Source of the DNA: Desulfobacterales bacterium
Lineage (GTDB): Bacteria > Desulfobacterota > Desulfobacteria > Desulfobacterales > Desulfosalsimonadaceae
Reading direction: 5' to 3'
DNA: 13,136 nt
Assembly (NCBI GenBank): GCA_029933295.1
Contig: JAOZOL010000006.1
Location: forward strand, 14,211-27,346
Shown: positions 5,989-13,136 of the stretch, piece after piece
Layout of the letters: each line of letters starts with the position of its first letter
Position numbering within the stretch: the stretch's first letter is position 1
The notes under the pieces: model-generated
Seen by the model: only the letters and a program-made list of their open reading frames with translations
Databases searched by the model: none
What the model was told of the DNA's origin: nothing
Position numbers and translations under genes: made by a program

Positions 5989-7026
5989 ATGATTATCATA
6001 CCAAGGGAGGACCCTGCTGTTCAGGATTTAAACAGCTACTACCTTAAGATTGACAAGCTGTTGGAACATTATCAGGGTGCCCTGGGTACCGGAGGGGTAT
6101 ATTTTAAATCACCCACGTCGGAAGCGGTCGTGTTTTTTGATGAAGACAATCTGCTTAATAGTTTTTATAAAGATAAGAAACTAGAATTTAAAGGAAGAGC
6201 AGCGTTAGATAAAATTGTTGATATATCGTCTGTAAATAATTTTTCCGTATCCATTTATTATATTCTGCCTGAGCGTGTATATTTCTGGGCCAATTTATCG
6301 AATGCTGAAGAATTATATACTGATTTAAGCTCTGAATTTACCGATATTGAAGGTCTTATTAAAAAAATTGAAAACGAAAAACTGACGGGTTATATTGAGG
6401 TTAAATTAAATCAGAATAAAGACGGTGGGTTTTTGTTTTATTATAATGGAGAGGTGATCGGAGGCGCTTCTGCCAAAGGTGGTGGCGAACTGGATCGATC
6501 AGCAGCATATCGGGATGATTTGATTGAAAAATCAAGAGAATTCGGGGGCCGGTTTGATGTGAAAAATATTAATTTGTTAAAAATAACCCCCATTGCAAAA
6601 AAAGTGACCAAACCAACACCCAGGCCCATCCCCAGACCGGTGTCCAAACCAAAAGTTCCCGTAAAGCCGCATAAGGATATGAAACTTATTCTGGGGATGC
6701 TTGAAGGGCTTCTGTCTTTGTTGGAAACAGTGATTAAAGCAAATAAACGGATTAAAGTCGATTTTGAAACCCTGCTTAATAAAAAATTTGTCGATAAAGT
6801 TGACCAATATGATTTTTTGGACCCCTTTGCAGCGGAATTCAGATATGTAAACGGGGAGGTCATATTTACCGGCAAAGCCAGCCAGAAGGAGCTTGTAAAG
6901 GCAATTGTTGAATGTGCGAAAGAAATTGCCGTGAATCAGGGGATTGCCAAGAGTTTTACTAAATATCTTTCCCCATGGAAGAAACGCTATACCGATCAGA
7001 TTATGGATTTTAATATAGAAATTTAG
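5989..7026 (+). CDS. Uncharacterised protein with DUF4388-like region and conserved-looking C-terminal domain
   Basis: I do not recognise a named gene. The 345-residue soluble protein has an N-terminal alpha/beta region (1-112). A DUF4388/PATAN-like segment follows (about 115-200: a helix, LTGYIEVKL, GGFLFYYNGEVIGGASAKGG). Next come a Pro/Lys linker (203-229) and a C-terminal helical/strand domain (230-345) containing FLDPFAAEFRYVNGEVIFTG and LSPWKKRYTDQI. DUF4388 domains are common in deltaproteobacterial two-component and gliding-related proteins and probably mediate protein contacts. It is the first gene after the terminator, with a good ribosome site (GAAGGAG, 5978-5984). The downstream neighbour also carries a DUF4388 domain, so the two may act in the same complex (inference). 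No signal peptide or membrane helix. Confidence 0.78.
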   Translation: MIIIPREDPAVQDLNSYYLKIDKLLEHYQGALGTGGVYFKSPTSEAVVFFDEDNLLNSFYKDKKLEFKGRAALDKIVDISSVNNFSVSIYYILPERVYFWANLSNAEELYTDLSSEFTDIEGLIKKIENEKLTGYIEVKLNQNKDGGFLFYYNGEVIGGASAKGGGELDRSAAYRDDLIEKSREFGGRFDVKNINLLKITPIAKKVTKPTPRPIPRPVSKPKVPVKPHKDMKLILGMLEGLLSLLETVIKANKRIKVDFETLLNKKFVDKVDQYDFLDPFAAEFRYVNGEVIFTGKASQKELVKAIVECAKEIAVNQGIAKSFTKYLSPWKKRYTDQIMDFNIEI

Positions 7027-7102
7027 AATATACCGTGATGACGGTTATCGACAATGATCTGATTTTATTGATATTGCTGTAAAAAAATAAAGGGATGTCG
7101 AA

Positions 7103-8230
7103 ATGATACCAAAGGTGCTGTTTGTTGATGATGACCCGGCATGGTTGCGTCTGATTCAAGCTGAACTGGAAGAACACACGAATTCGTTTGTCGTTGTTGT
7201 GGCTGATAGCGGGAGTGCGGCATTAGACATATTAAAAGATAACAACATTTCATTGGTCGTTTCAGATTTAAGAATGCCCGGCATGGACGGATTTGATCTT
7301 TTGGCAGCCATATTGAAAGTATATCCGGATATTCCGGTATTTATTGTTACCGCCTATGATAAACCGAAAACAAGGGAGGTTGTGTTTAAAAGCGGCGCAG
7401 CAGGGTATTTGAAAAAGCCGTTTTCCGGAGATGAGCTGGCTGAAGAAATTTTAAATACATTGCAAAAAAAATCCGAAGGGGGGAACCTTCATAATGTATC
7501 GCTGGATACCTTTTTGCAGTTGATTGAAATGGAGCAGCAGACATGTACTCTTCGTATCATTAATAAAAAACAGAACACGGGCGGTGTTATTTTTTTTAGA
7601 GACGGCGATATAATGAACGCCCGTATCGGTGATCAACAGGGGAAAGCGGCTGCCTATGAAATTTTGTCATGGTCACGAGTGTCATTGACCATTGAGCATG
7701 ATTGTGTTTTTCATGATAAGAAAATTAACGGTGATCTCCAGGCCATTCTTCTTGACGCCATGCGTTCCAAAGACGAAAAAAAAGAAAACAAAAGAGTGGC
7801 TGAATCTGCTGAAAGTGAAATTCTTTTAGACGCGCCGGTTGCAGAAAAATCTGAAAAGAAATCCGGGCAGGTGAAAAAGAGTACTTTAAAGAAAGAACAA
7901 AAAGCAACTGGTGGGTTAAAAGCAAAAAAGACAAAGAAAGCGCCTGATTTTTCAAAGATGTCAGTCGTTGAAAGGGTTCGTCACAGAGTTCAAACTGAAA
8001 TAGGCACCAGAAACGGATTGCTGGATATTCATATTGATCAGACATGGGACGGTTTGGTTTATAGGGCATTAGATATTGGGGAGGCTTTTAATGGCGGCCG
8101 GTTAAATGTGTTGTATGTAAATAAAGGCTCAAATGGCCAATTCGTTGTTGTGCCCGGTGAGGAGACTGCGGTTATTAAAATTGATGCGGATTCACCCCGG
8201 GACAGGATTATTGATATATTGAGCGAATAA
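7103..8230 (+). CDS. Response regulator: CheY-like receiver, DUF4388 domain, unknown C-terminal domain
   Basis: A cytosolic 375-residue phosphoreceiver protein. The receiver (1-120) has the acidic pocket D9/D10/D11, phosphoacceptor D55 in VVSDLRMPGMDG, T83 with A84, Y102 and the conserved Lys K105 before P106, so phosphorylation should be possible. Residues about 127-225 form a DUF4388/PATAN domain (VSLDTFLQLIEMEQQTCTL, GVIFFRDGDIMNARIGDQQG). A Lys/Glu-rich linker (about 222-283) joins it to a C-terminal domain of about 90 residues that I cannot identify. No DNA-binding or enzymatic output domain is visible. There is no histidine kinase in the window, so the phosphodonor is encoded elsewhere. 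AAAGGGA (7090-7096) supports ATG 7103. In myxobacteria receiver proteins such as RomR and FrzS work with MglA in polarity; a similar role here is inference. Confidence 0.88.
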   Translation: MIPKVLFVDDDPAWLRLIQAELEEHTNSFVVVVADSGSAALDILKDNNISLVVSDLRMPGMDGFDLLAAILKVYPDIPVFIVTAYDKPKTREVVFKSGAAGYLKKPFSGDELAEEILNTLQKKSEGGNLHNVSLDTFLQLIEMEQQTCTLRIINKKQNTGGVIFFRDGDIMNARIGDQQGKAAAYEILSWSRVSLTIEHDCVFHDKKINGDLQAILLDAMRSKDEKKENKRVAESAESEILLDAPVAEKSEKKSGQVKKSTLKKEQKATGGLKAKKTKKAPDFSKMSVVERVRHRVQTEIGTRNGLLDIHIDQTWDGLVYRALDIGEAFNGGRLNVLYVNKGSNGQFVVVPGEETAVIKIDADSPRDRIIDILSE

Positions 8231-8264
8231 TGTGTCATATTTATTTAACAAATGAGATAAATTC

Positions 8265-8633
8265 ATGAAAGATATATTTAATGATGTATTGGGAATAGAT
8301 GGTGTGCACGGGTTGCTGTTTATTTCATATGAAGGCGCAGTGAAATTAAGTAAATTTTCGAATCGATTTAAGGATGAGGAGGAAAAACTGAGCCGGATAG
8401 ACTGGACATCTTTTACAATTGAATTAACCGGTGTAAATGATGCTGAATTGCTTTATGAAAACGCCCGGCTTTATGTTAAAAAGAGCGGTTCAGGATATCT
8501 TATTGTAATTCTCGGCTATGAAGCACCGATTTCGATGGTTCGGCTCAATTGTGAAATAATGCTTCCCTCCCTTGATAAAATGAAGTCGACCGGTAGGAAG
8601 ATAGGCGCACTTTTCAGGAAAAAAATTTTTTAA
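8265..8633 (+). CDS. Second roadblock/LC7-like protein
   Basis: A 122-residue cytosolic protein with the overall shape of a roadblock domain. It begins with helix IFNDVLGIDGVHG, followed by strand LLFISYEGAVKLSK (17-30). A helix-containing middle leads to strands ENARLYVKKSGSGYLIVIL (65-83), helix APISMVRLNCEIMLPSLDKM (87-106) and a basic tail (108-122). It is clearly different from the roadblock protein at 2057-2449 and shares little obvious identity with it. Roadblock proteins often act as homo- or heterodimers that regulate MglA-like GTPases, so this may be an alternative partner or GAP/GEF subunit (inference). It lies 34 bp after the response regulator. The ribosome site is weak (GAGAT, 8254-8258), which suggests coupling to the upstream gene. 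Confidence 0.72.
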   Translation: MKDIFNDVLGIDGVHGLLFISYEGAVKLSKFSNRFKDEEEKLSRIDWTSFTIELTGVNDAELLYENARLYVKKSGSGYLIVILGYEAPISMVRLNCEIMLPSLDKMKSTGRKIGALFRKKIF

Positions 8634-8858
8634 TATTTTTTTAAATTAATCAACTGCTCAGTATAATAAAAAAAGATATTTACAATCCGCTTCATTGCTT
8701 AGATGTCGTTTTATCTTCAGACAATTCATTAATTACTGCAACTAAAGGCCTGCCCAATGAACATCATTTTTCTTGAAAAAAATTTATTAAACACCTGTTG
8801 AATTTATTTGCCGTTTTTTTTAAAGCACGTATTTTATTATTTTACAGGAGCCGATGTT
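8634..8858. other. AT-rich intergenic region before the ATPase gene
   Basis: These 225 bases hold no supported gene. A perfect TATAAT at 8662-8667 has only a poor -35 (TTTTAA, 8639-8644, 17-base spacer) and would leave a leader of about 190 bases. A possible TTG start at 8808 of the downstream frame lacks a ribosome site. The A/T palindrome around 8619-8640 has no GC stem and is not a convincing terminator. Confidence 0.4.
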
Positions 8859-11246
8859 ATGGAAAATATCCAAACAAAAACGGATGATTATGAATCGAAA
8901 TTAAAAACAGCCGAAGCATATGAAACCCATGGATTGTATGATGAAGCCCTGGGGCTGTATAAAATGGTTCTTGAATCCGCAGAACTCGATGATGACACTC
9001 GGGGATGGATCAAGCACAAAGTCAAAGAGTTGGGCAAGGAGATTGAAGAAAAAGATCTGGCTATCCCCTATGATTTTTCATCTGACAAAGTAACGCCGGT
9101 TAATTTGGGGCTGTCCGATGGAGAAAGCGCCGAGGAAGTCTGTGACAGCGCCATGGCATTTAAAGAGTTAGGCCTGTATCGGGAAGCCAGTTCAGAGTAT
9201 CAAAAATTGTTTCAGACGGATTTTTCATTGGATGACTATCTGCCGAATTTTTTAGAATGTATGCTCGCTTTGCATGCACCCTCGCAGGTTATTTCCGAAG
9301 TCGACAATATTATCAAAGAGAATAAGCTTGACGATAAGATGGCCGCATCGATTAAGTTTGTGCTGGGCAAGGAATTGTCCAGTCGGGATTACAGGGAGAT
9401 GGCAATTAAATGCTATCAGGCAGTTCAGAAAATAGATCCCATTTATCCGAAAATAAAAGAAACTATCGCATCTGTTGCACCGGATAAGCGGGTTGATTCA
9501 CGATACGATTATTTATTGAAAAATGAAATCGTTAAAATAGATCAACTTCAGAAGGCTTTGTCGCTGTCCAAGAAAACAAAAAAAAGTGTTGAAAAAGTGT
9601 TGATGGAGCAATTTAAGGTCCCCAAAGAAGATATCGGCAAATCACTTTCCGCCTTTTACAATTGTCCGTTTAAAGAATTTGATGATAAAATTGAAGTGCC
9701 TTATGAATTGATCAGCAATTTAAAAAAACCTTTTTTGCTTCAGGATTTATGGGTGCCTTTGAGCTGGGATCTCGGTCATATTGAAATTTTAATTGATGAT
9801 CCCAAGGATCTGAGAAAACTGGATCATGCAAAAGCCTTGTTTAATACAAACAAGTTTGTGTTCGCGGTGGGCATCAAGGAAGACATTGAAGCCATGATCA
9901 ATTATTTTTTTGCGGAAGAAAAGAGCCAGAAAAAAGCGACACAGACCGGCACGTCCATGGAAGACTATGATGATATGCCGGATATTGCGTTTGAGGAGGC
10001 TGACGATGATGAGGATGAATATGAAGATGAGGCATATAATGAAGCGTCGGGCAAGATTGTCCGTCTGGTAGATCAGGTATTGATTACCGCTTTTCGCAGG
10101 GATGCGTCTGATATACATGTGGAGCCTTCCAAGGTAACAAAAAAAACAAAATTTCGTTTCAGAATTGACGGCGTTTGTCAGGATTATCTCGAAGTGCCCA
10201 ATTCCTTTGCCAATGCGATTCTTTCCCGGATAAAAATTATGTCAAATCTGGATATCGCGGAAAAACGATTGCCCCAGGATGGTAAAATCAAGTTTAAACG
10301 TAAAGGCATTCCCCCGTTTGAGTTGCGGGTGGCCACGTTGCCGACGGCAGACGGACAGGAAGATGTTGTCATGCGGATTCTGGCGACAAGCGGGGCCATG
10401 AAGCTTGAGGATATGGCTTTGACGGACCGGAACCTGGCGGCCCTTGAAAAAGCGGTTACAAAACCGTATGGGTTAATCCTGTGCGTAGGCCCCACCGGGT
10501 CGGGGAAAACCACAACGCTGCATTCCGCGCTCCATCATATCAATAAACCGGAGCGTAAAATCTGGACCGCAGAGGATCCGGTGGAAATTTCTCAGCTTGG
10601 ATTACGCCAGGTTGAGATAAAGAATAAAATCGGACTCGATTTTGCCCGGATCATGCGTGCTTTTTTAAGGGCAGACCCGGATGTGATCATGGTGGGTGAA
10701 ATGAGGGATTACGAAACCGCCTCCATCGGAGTTGAAGCATCTTTAACCGGGCATCTGGTGTTTTCAACACTTCATACAAACAGTGCCCCTGAAACCGTAA
10801 CACGGCTTTTGGATATGGGACTTAATCCATTAAATTTTTCAGATGCATTTCTTGTTGTATTGGCCCAGCGGCTTATCCGGCGCTTATGTAAAAACTGCCG
10901 AAAGGAGTATCATCCCTCACAGGAAGAATTTGATGAAATCGTAAATGATTACGGGGTTGATGATTTTAAAGAAACCGGGATTCAATATTCACCAGATTTG
11001 AAATTATACTCCCCTGTGGGGTGTGAGCAGTGCAGCGGAACCGGATATAAGGGACGGCTGGGTATTCATGAGTTAATGGATGGGTCAAAAGAGATTAAAC
11101 GGATGATTAAAAAACAGGCAAGTGCTGAGGAACTTTTTATTCAGGCCAAAAAAGAAGGGATGACAACCCTGATACAGGATGGTATTTTTAAAGTGTTTAA
11201 TGGCCATTCGGACATGAGCGAAGTTCGGAGGGTTTGCATTTCTTAG
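8859..11246 (+). CDS. PilB/GspE-family assembly ATPase with N-terminal TPR-like region
   Basis: Hexameric motor ATPases of this family drive extension of type IV pili (PilB) or type II secretion (GspE) at the inner membrane. In this 795-residue protein residues 12-192 contain about three TPR-like helical pairs (for example AYETHGLYDEALGLYKMVLE, 20-39). An MshEN/GspE-N domain follows (about 215-355), a domain that binds c-di-GMP in some members, then an acidic linker (366-396) and the ATPase. Motifs: ASDIHVEP (416-423), Walker A GPTGSGKTTT (544-553), Asp box EDPVE, Walker B DVIMVGEMRD (608-617), His box GHLVFSTLHTN (631-641), and zinc cysteines C677, C680, C722, C725. ATG 8859 has AGGAG (8846-8850) eight bases upstream; an in-frame TTG at 8808 has none. 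It is longer than ordinary PilB/GspE (about 560-600) because of the TPR region. No pilC/pilT or gsp genes are adjacent, so the filament it serves is unknown. Confidence 0.93.
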   Translation: MENIQTKTDDYESKLKTAEAYETHGLYDEALGLYKMVLESAELDDDTRGWIKHKVKELGKEIEEKDLAIPYDFSSDKVTPVNLGLSDGESAEEVCDSAMAFKELGLYREASSEYQKLFQTDFSLDDYLPNFLECMLALHAPSQVISEVDNIIKENKLDDKMAASIKFVLGKELSSRDYREMAIKCYQAVQKIDPIYPKIKETIASVAPDKRVDSRYDYLLKNEIVKIDQLQKALSLSKKTKKSVEKVLMEQFKVPKEDIGKSLSAFYNCPFKEFDDKIEVPYELISNLKKPFLLQDLWVPLSWDLGHIEILIDDPKDLRKLDHAKALFNTNKFVFAVGIKEDIEAMINYFFAEEKSQKKATQTGTSMEDYDDMPDIAFEEADDDEDEYEDEAYNEASGKIVRLVDQVLITAFRRDASDIHVEPSKVTKKTKFRFRIDGVCQDYLEVPNSFANAILSRIKIMSNLDIAEKRLPQDGKIKFKRKGIPPFELRVATLPTADGQEDVVMRILATSGAMKLEDMALTDRNLAALEKAVTKPYGLILCVGPTGSGKTTTLHSALHHINKPERKIWTAEDPVEISQLGLRQVEIKNKIGLDFARIMRAFLRADPDVIMVGEMRDYETASIGVEASLTGHLVFSTLHTNSAPETVTRLLDMGLNPLNFSDAFLVVLAQRLIRRLCKNCRKEYHPSQEEFDEIVNDYGVDDFKETGIQYSPDLKLYSPVGCEQCSGTGYKGRLGIHELMDGSKEIKRMIKKQASAEELFIQAKKEGMTTLIQDGIFKVFNGHSDMSEVRRVCIS

Positions 11247-11379
11247 GGATTATGAAGAAATAAATAATCTATGTCCGCCCACCCAAAGCATACCGTTTGT
11301 TTTGTATTTTCGATATCTTATGGGATTTATTAAGATCCCTTAATGAATCGGCCGACAACCATATCTAACGGATCCTTTT

Positions 11380-11790
11380 ATGAAAAAGTTTTTTAAGTTT
11401 TTTAAACGGACCATCCCCAAAAAACAAAAATTACCACTCAAACAAACAACTTACCAAAGAGATTTTGATCGATTTCCCATTGAATTTGAAGTCAGGGTTT
11501 CGTTTGTCGATAATAATAATCAAATACATGACCGGGCTGCGCTTAAAGATATTTCCGGCAGCGGGGCAATGTTTATCACCCGAATTCCTGAAAAGTATTT
11601 TATGGGACAAGTTTTAATGTTAACCATTTTTCTGGCCGGGACTGATGAAGTAAGCGCCTGCATGCGGGGAGAGGCTACTGTTGTGCGGATTCACCGACTT
11701 AAAACCGATGATGAAAATAAAAATATACATGAAAAGGGGATTGGTATCAAATTTAACGAACCTTTTGATTTTAAAAGGATTGGATGTTAG
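11380..11790 (+). CDS. PilZ-domain protein, probable c-di-GMP receptor
   Basis: A 136-residue cytosolic protein with a basic N-terminal tail (1-20) and a single PilZ domain (about 25-130). Both parts of the c-di-GMP-binding signature are present: R27-x3-R31 (RDFDR) and DxSxxG (DISGSG, 57-62), so it should bind c-di-GMP and act through a change in protein contacts. It overlaps the adenylate cyclase gene downstream by 7 bp, implying co-translation. The ribosome site is weak (GGAT, 11370-11373). The neighbouring PilB-type ATPase and the known role of PilZ proteins in type IV pilus control suggest, but do not prove, that it regulates that motor. Confidence 0.88.
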   Translation: MKKFFKFFKRTIPKKQKLPLKQTTYQRDFDRFPIEFEVRVSFVDNNNQIHDRAALKDISGSGAMFITRIPEKYFMGQVLMLTIFLAGTDEVSACMRGEATVVRIHRLKTDDENKNIHEKGIGIKFNEPFDFKRIGC

Positions 11791-12872
11791 ATTTAATGAA
11801 ATTTACGCATCATGGGGGCTATAATACGATTGGCGGCAAGGCTAAGATTGCCCTGGCGTTAATGGTCGTCCTTCCTTATCTTTTTATTGCATATTTTTTA
11901 ATAAATGAAGAAATTTACGCATCTGAGACAGTTATTCTGTATGCCCCGATAATGCTTTTTTCGATTTTAGTCGGCTATGCATTGTTCAGAAGAGCTGCCG
12001 ACCAGATTTATATTTTGAGCAAGGAAACCGCCCGTCTGGAATCAGGTGAAAAAACAGGTTTGATTCAAATTAAAGGAGATCGTGAGATAAACGAAATTGC
12101 CGCTCATTTTAATTCCCTGCTGAGCCGTATGGATAGCGTAAACAGGAAGAATCAGGAGCAGGCGACGCAATTGATGGTATATTCAAGGGATCTTGCCCTG
12201 TCATACCAGAAAACAAAGCGGGAAGAAGAACTTAGAAACCGGTTGAGTCGTTATGTAGGCAATAACCTGGTTGAAAAATTGATGAGCTCAAAAAGTGGCG
12301 CATTGCTTGAGACGGAAAGGAGGCGGGTCACTGTCCTTTTTGCAGATATCCGGTCATTTACGATGATTGCAGAGCAGATGTCCGCCGAACAGGTGGTGCT
12401 TCTGCTGAATCAATATTTTAGCGTCATGGTGGATATTATTTTTAAAAATAATGGCCTGCTGGATAAATTCGTTGGTGACCAGTTGATTGCGGTTTTTGGC
12501 CTTGTTGAAGATTCAGGCAATGCGTCGGAGAATGCCATCCGTACAGCCATTGAAATGCAGGAAGCAACGGAAGATATGATGAGAAGAAGGGGGGCGGCCG
12601 ATGAGGAATTATTTGATATCGGTATCGGTATCAATACCGGTCTGGCTATCTTAGGGAATATCGGGCCTTCAAACCGCATGGATTATACGGTTATTGGTGA
12701 TTGTGTTAATGTTGCCGCCAGACTGGAAGAAATGGCCATGGGTGGTGAAATAATTATAGGGGAACAGACTTTTCTTGAAAATACCGGTGATTTTAATATA
12801 GAAAGCAGGGGAGAGGTTTATGTGAAAAATAAAATGGAACCGGTGGTCTGTTATAACGTGATAAGGAGATAG
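11784..12872 (+). CDS. Membrane-bound HAMP-class III adenylate cyclase
   Basis: This enzyme should convert ATP to cAMP at the inner membrane. The 362-residue protein has two membrane helices (about 21-40 and 48-68) joined by only a few periplasmic residues, then a HAMP domain (about 69-121), a coiled-coil linker (121-155) and a class III cyclase domain (about 178-345). Catalytic positions are all filled: metal-binding D188 (FADIRSF) and D232 (KFVGDQ), purine-contact K228 and T302 (DYTVIGD), and transition-state N309 and R313 (VNVAARLE). The Lys/Thr pair is the class IIIb form, which includes bicarbonate-responsive cyclases such as Spirulina CyaC. With no periplasmic sensor domain, input probably comes from the membrane, HAMP or a partner protein. 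ATG 11784 overlaps the PilZ gene by 7 bp; AAGGA (11775-11779) is close upstream. Confidence 0.93.
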   Translation: MLDLMKFTHHGGYNTIGGKAKIALALMVVLPYLFIAYFLINEEIYASETVILYAPIMLFSILVGYALFRRAADQIYILSKETARLESGEKTGLIQIKGDREINEIAAHFNSLLSRMDSVNRKNQEQATQLMVYSRDLALSYQKTKREEELRNRLSRYVGNNLVEKLMSSKSGALLETERRRVTVLFADIRSFTMIAEQMSAEQVVLLLNQYFSVMVDIIFKNNGLLDKFVGDQLIAVFGLVEDSGNASENAIRTAIEMQEATEDMMRRRGAADEELFDIGIGINTGLAILGNIGPSNRMDYTVIGDCVNVAARLEEMAMGGEIIIGEQTFLENTGDFNIESRGEVYVKNKMEPVVCYNVIRR

Positions 12873-12879
12873 GAGTAAG

Positions 12880-13136
12880 ATGAAAAAACTGATGAGCGTT
12901 TTGCAAATTGTGGTTTTTACATTTGGGCTGGTCGGGGTCGTTCTAATATCGGCCCCATTGCGTGCGGAGACGATTAAGGTGTTAAAAGTTCAACCGCTTA
13001 TCGTTGAAAAAGGTTCTGCAAATTATTCTGTTATGGTTAAAGCCTTTGTAAAAAATTCGGGTCTTCCTGATGATATCACGGTTGAGATTAATGCCCTGGA
13101 TATTAATGGATATGTCTTAAAAACGATCACTTTAAA
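12880..13136 (+). CDS. Secreted protein of unknown function (5' part)
   Basis: The gene starts at ATG 12880 behind AGGAG (12871-12875), 7 bp after the cyclase stop, and runs off the window after 85 codons. The N-terminus is a typical signal peptide: basic MKKLMS, a hydrophobic core to about residue 25, and a likely cleavage after LRA (residues 27-29), giving a mature protein that begins ETIKV. The mature part (FVKNSGLPDDITVEINALD INGYV) looks like a beta-rich extracytoplasmic domain, possibly FxLYD- or immunoglobulin-like; this is too little sequence to decide. It is probably in the same operon as the PilZ and cyclase genes. Confidence 0.8.
   Translation, partial: MKKLMSVLQIVVFTFGLVGVVLISAPLRAETIKVLKVQPLIVEKGSANYSVMVKAFVKNSGLPDDITVEINALDINGYVLKTITL

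Noticed and set aside
8808..8858. Upstream TTG start for the ATPase, adding 17 residues
   Set aside because: There is no ribosome site before TTG 8808, and the added residues have no family support, whereas ATG 8859 has AGGAG eight bases upstream.
11322..11339. GGGAT/ATCCC hairpin between the ATPase and PilZ genes
   Set aside because: A 5-bp stem with an 8-base loop and no T-run is too weak to call a terminator.
1..13136. CRISPR array, tRNA, rRNA, transposase or integrase
   Set aside because: I saw no evenly spaced direct repeats, cloverleaf, rRNA core sequence or recombinase motif on either strand.

Overview
The window looks like part of the chromosome of an AT-rich Gram-negative bacterium, most likely a Desulfobacterota (deltaproteobacterial) species, perhaps of the Desulfobacterales. 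The reasons are an MglA-type Ras-like GTPase beside roadblock proteins, MJ0042 zinc-ribbon and DUF4388/PATAN domains, and intergenic repeats of a kind I associate with that group. The taxonomic call is inference; no marker gene settles it. All recognised genes lie on the + strand.

Layout. Positions 1-358 hold the possible tail of an upstream gene and a small inverted-repeat element. purB (adenylosuccinate lyase) follows at 371-1735 and appears unrelated to the rest. After a gene-free AT-rich stretch (1736-2056) comes a first signalling block: an MglB-like roadblock protein (2057-2449), MglA (2577-3182), a coupled acidic/helical protein (3195-3950), a small winged-helix-like protein (4123-4593) and a membrane receptor with an N-terminal zinc ribbon, a Cache-like sensor and a HAMP domain but no output domain (4685-5860). 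A perfect 18-bp terminator hairpin (5893-5933) closes this block.

The second block contains a protein with a DUF4388-like region (5989-7026), a response regulator with a DUF4388 domain (7103-8230), a second roadblock-like protein (8265-8633) and a PilB/GspE-family hexameric ATPase with an N-terminal TPR-like region (8859-11246). It continues with a PilZ protein (11380-11790), an overlapping membrane-bound class III adenylate cyclase (11784-12872) and the start of a secreted protein cut by the window edge (12880-13136).

How they may work together (inference): in Myxococcus xanthus, MglA and its roadblock GAP MglB set cell polarity and control where type IV pili and their ATPases act. Here the same kind of GTPase/GAP pair sits with a receptor, a phosphoreceiver protein, several small uncharacterised proteins, a pilus/secretion ATPase, a c-di-GMP-binding protein and a cAMP-producing enzyme. 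The most interesting reading is an undescribed polarity or surface-sensing module that joins a small GTPase, phosphorelay and two second messengers to a type IV filament or secretion motor.
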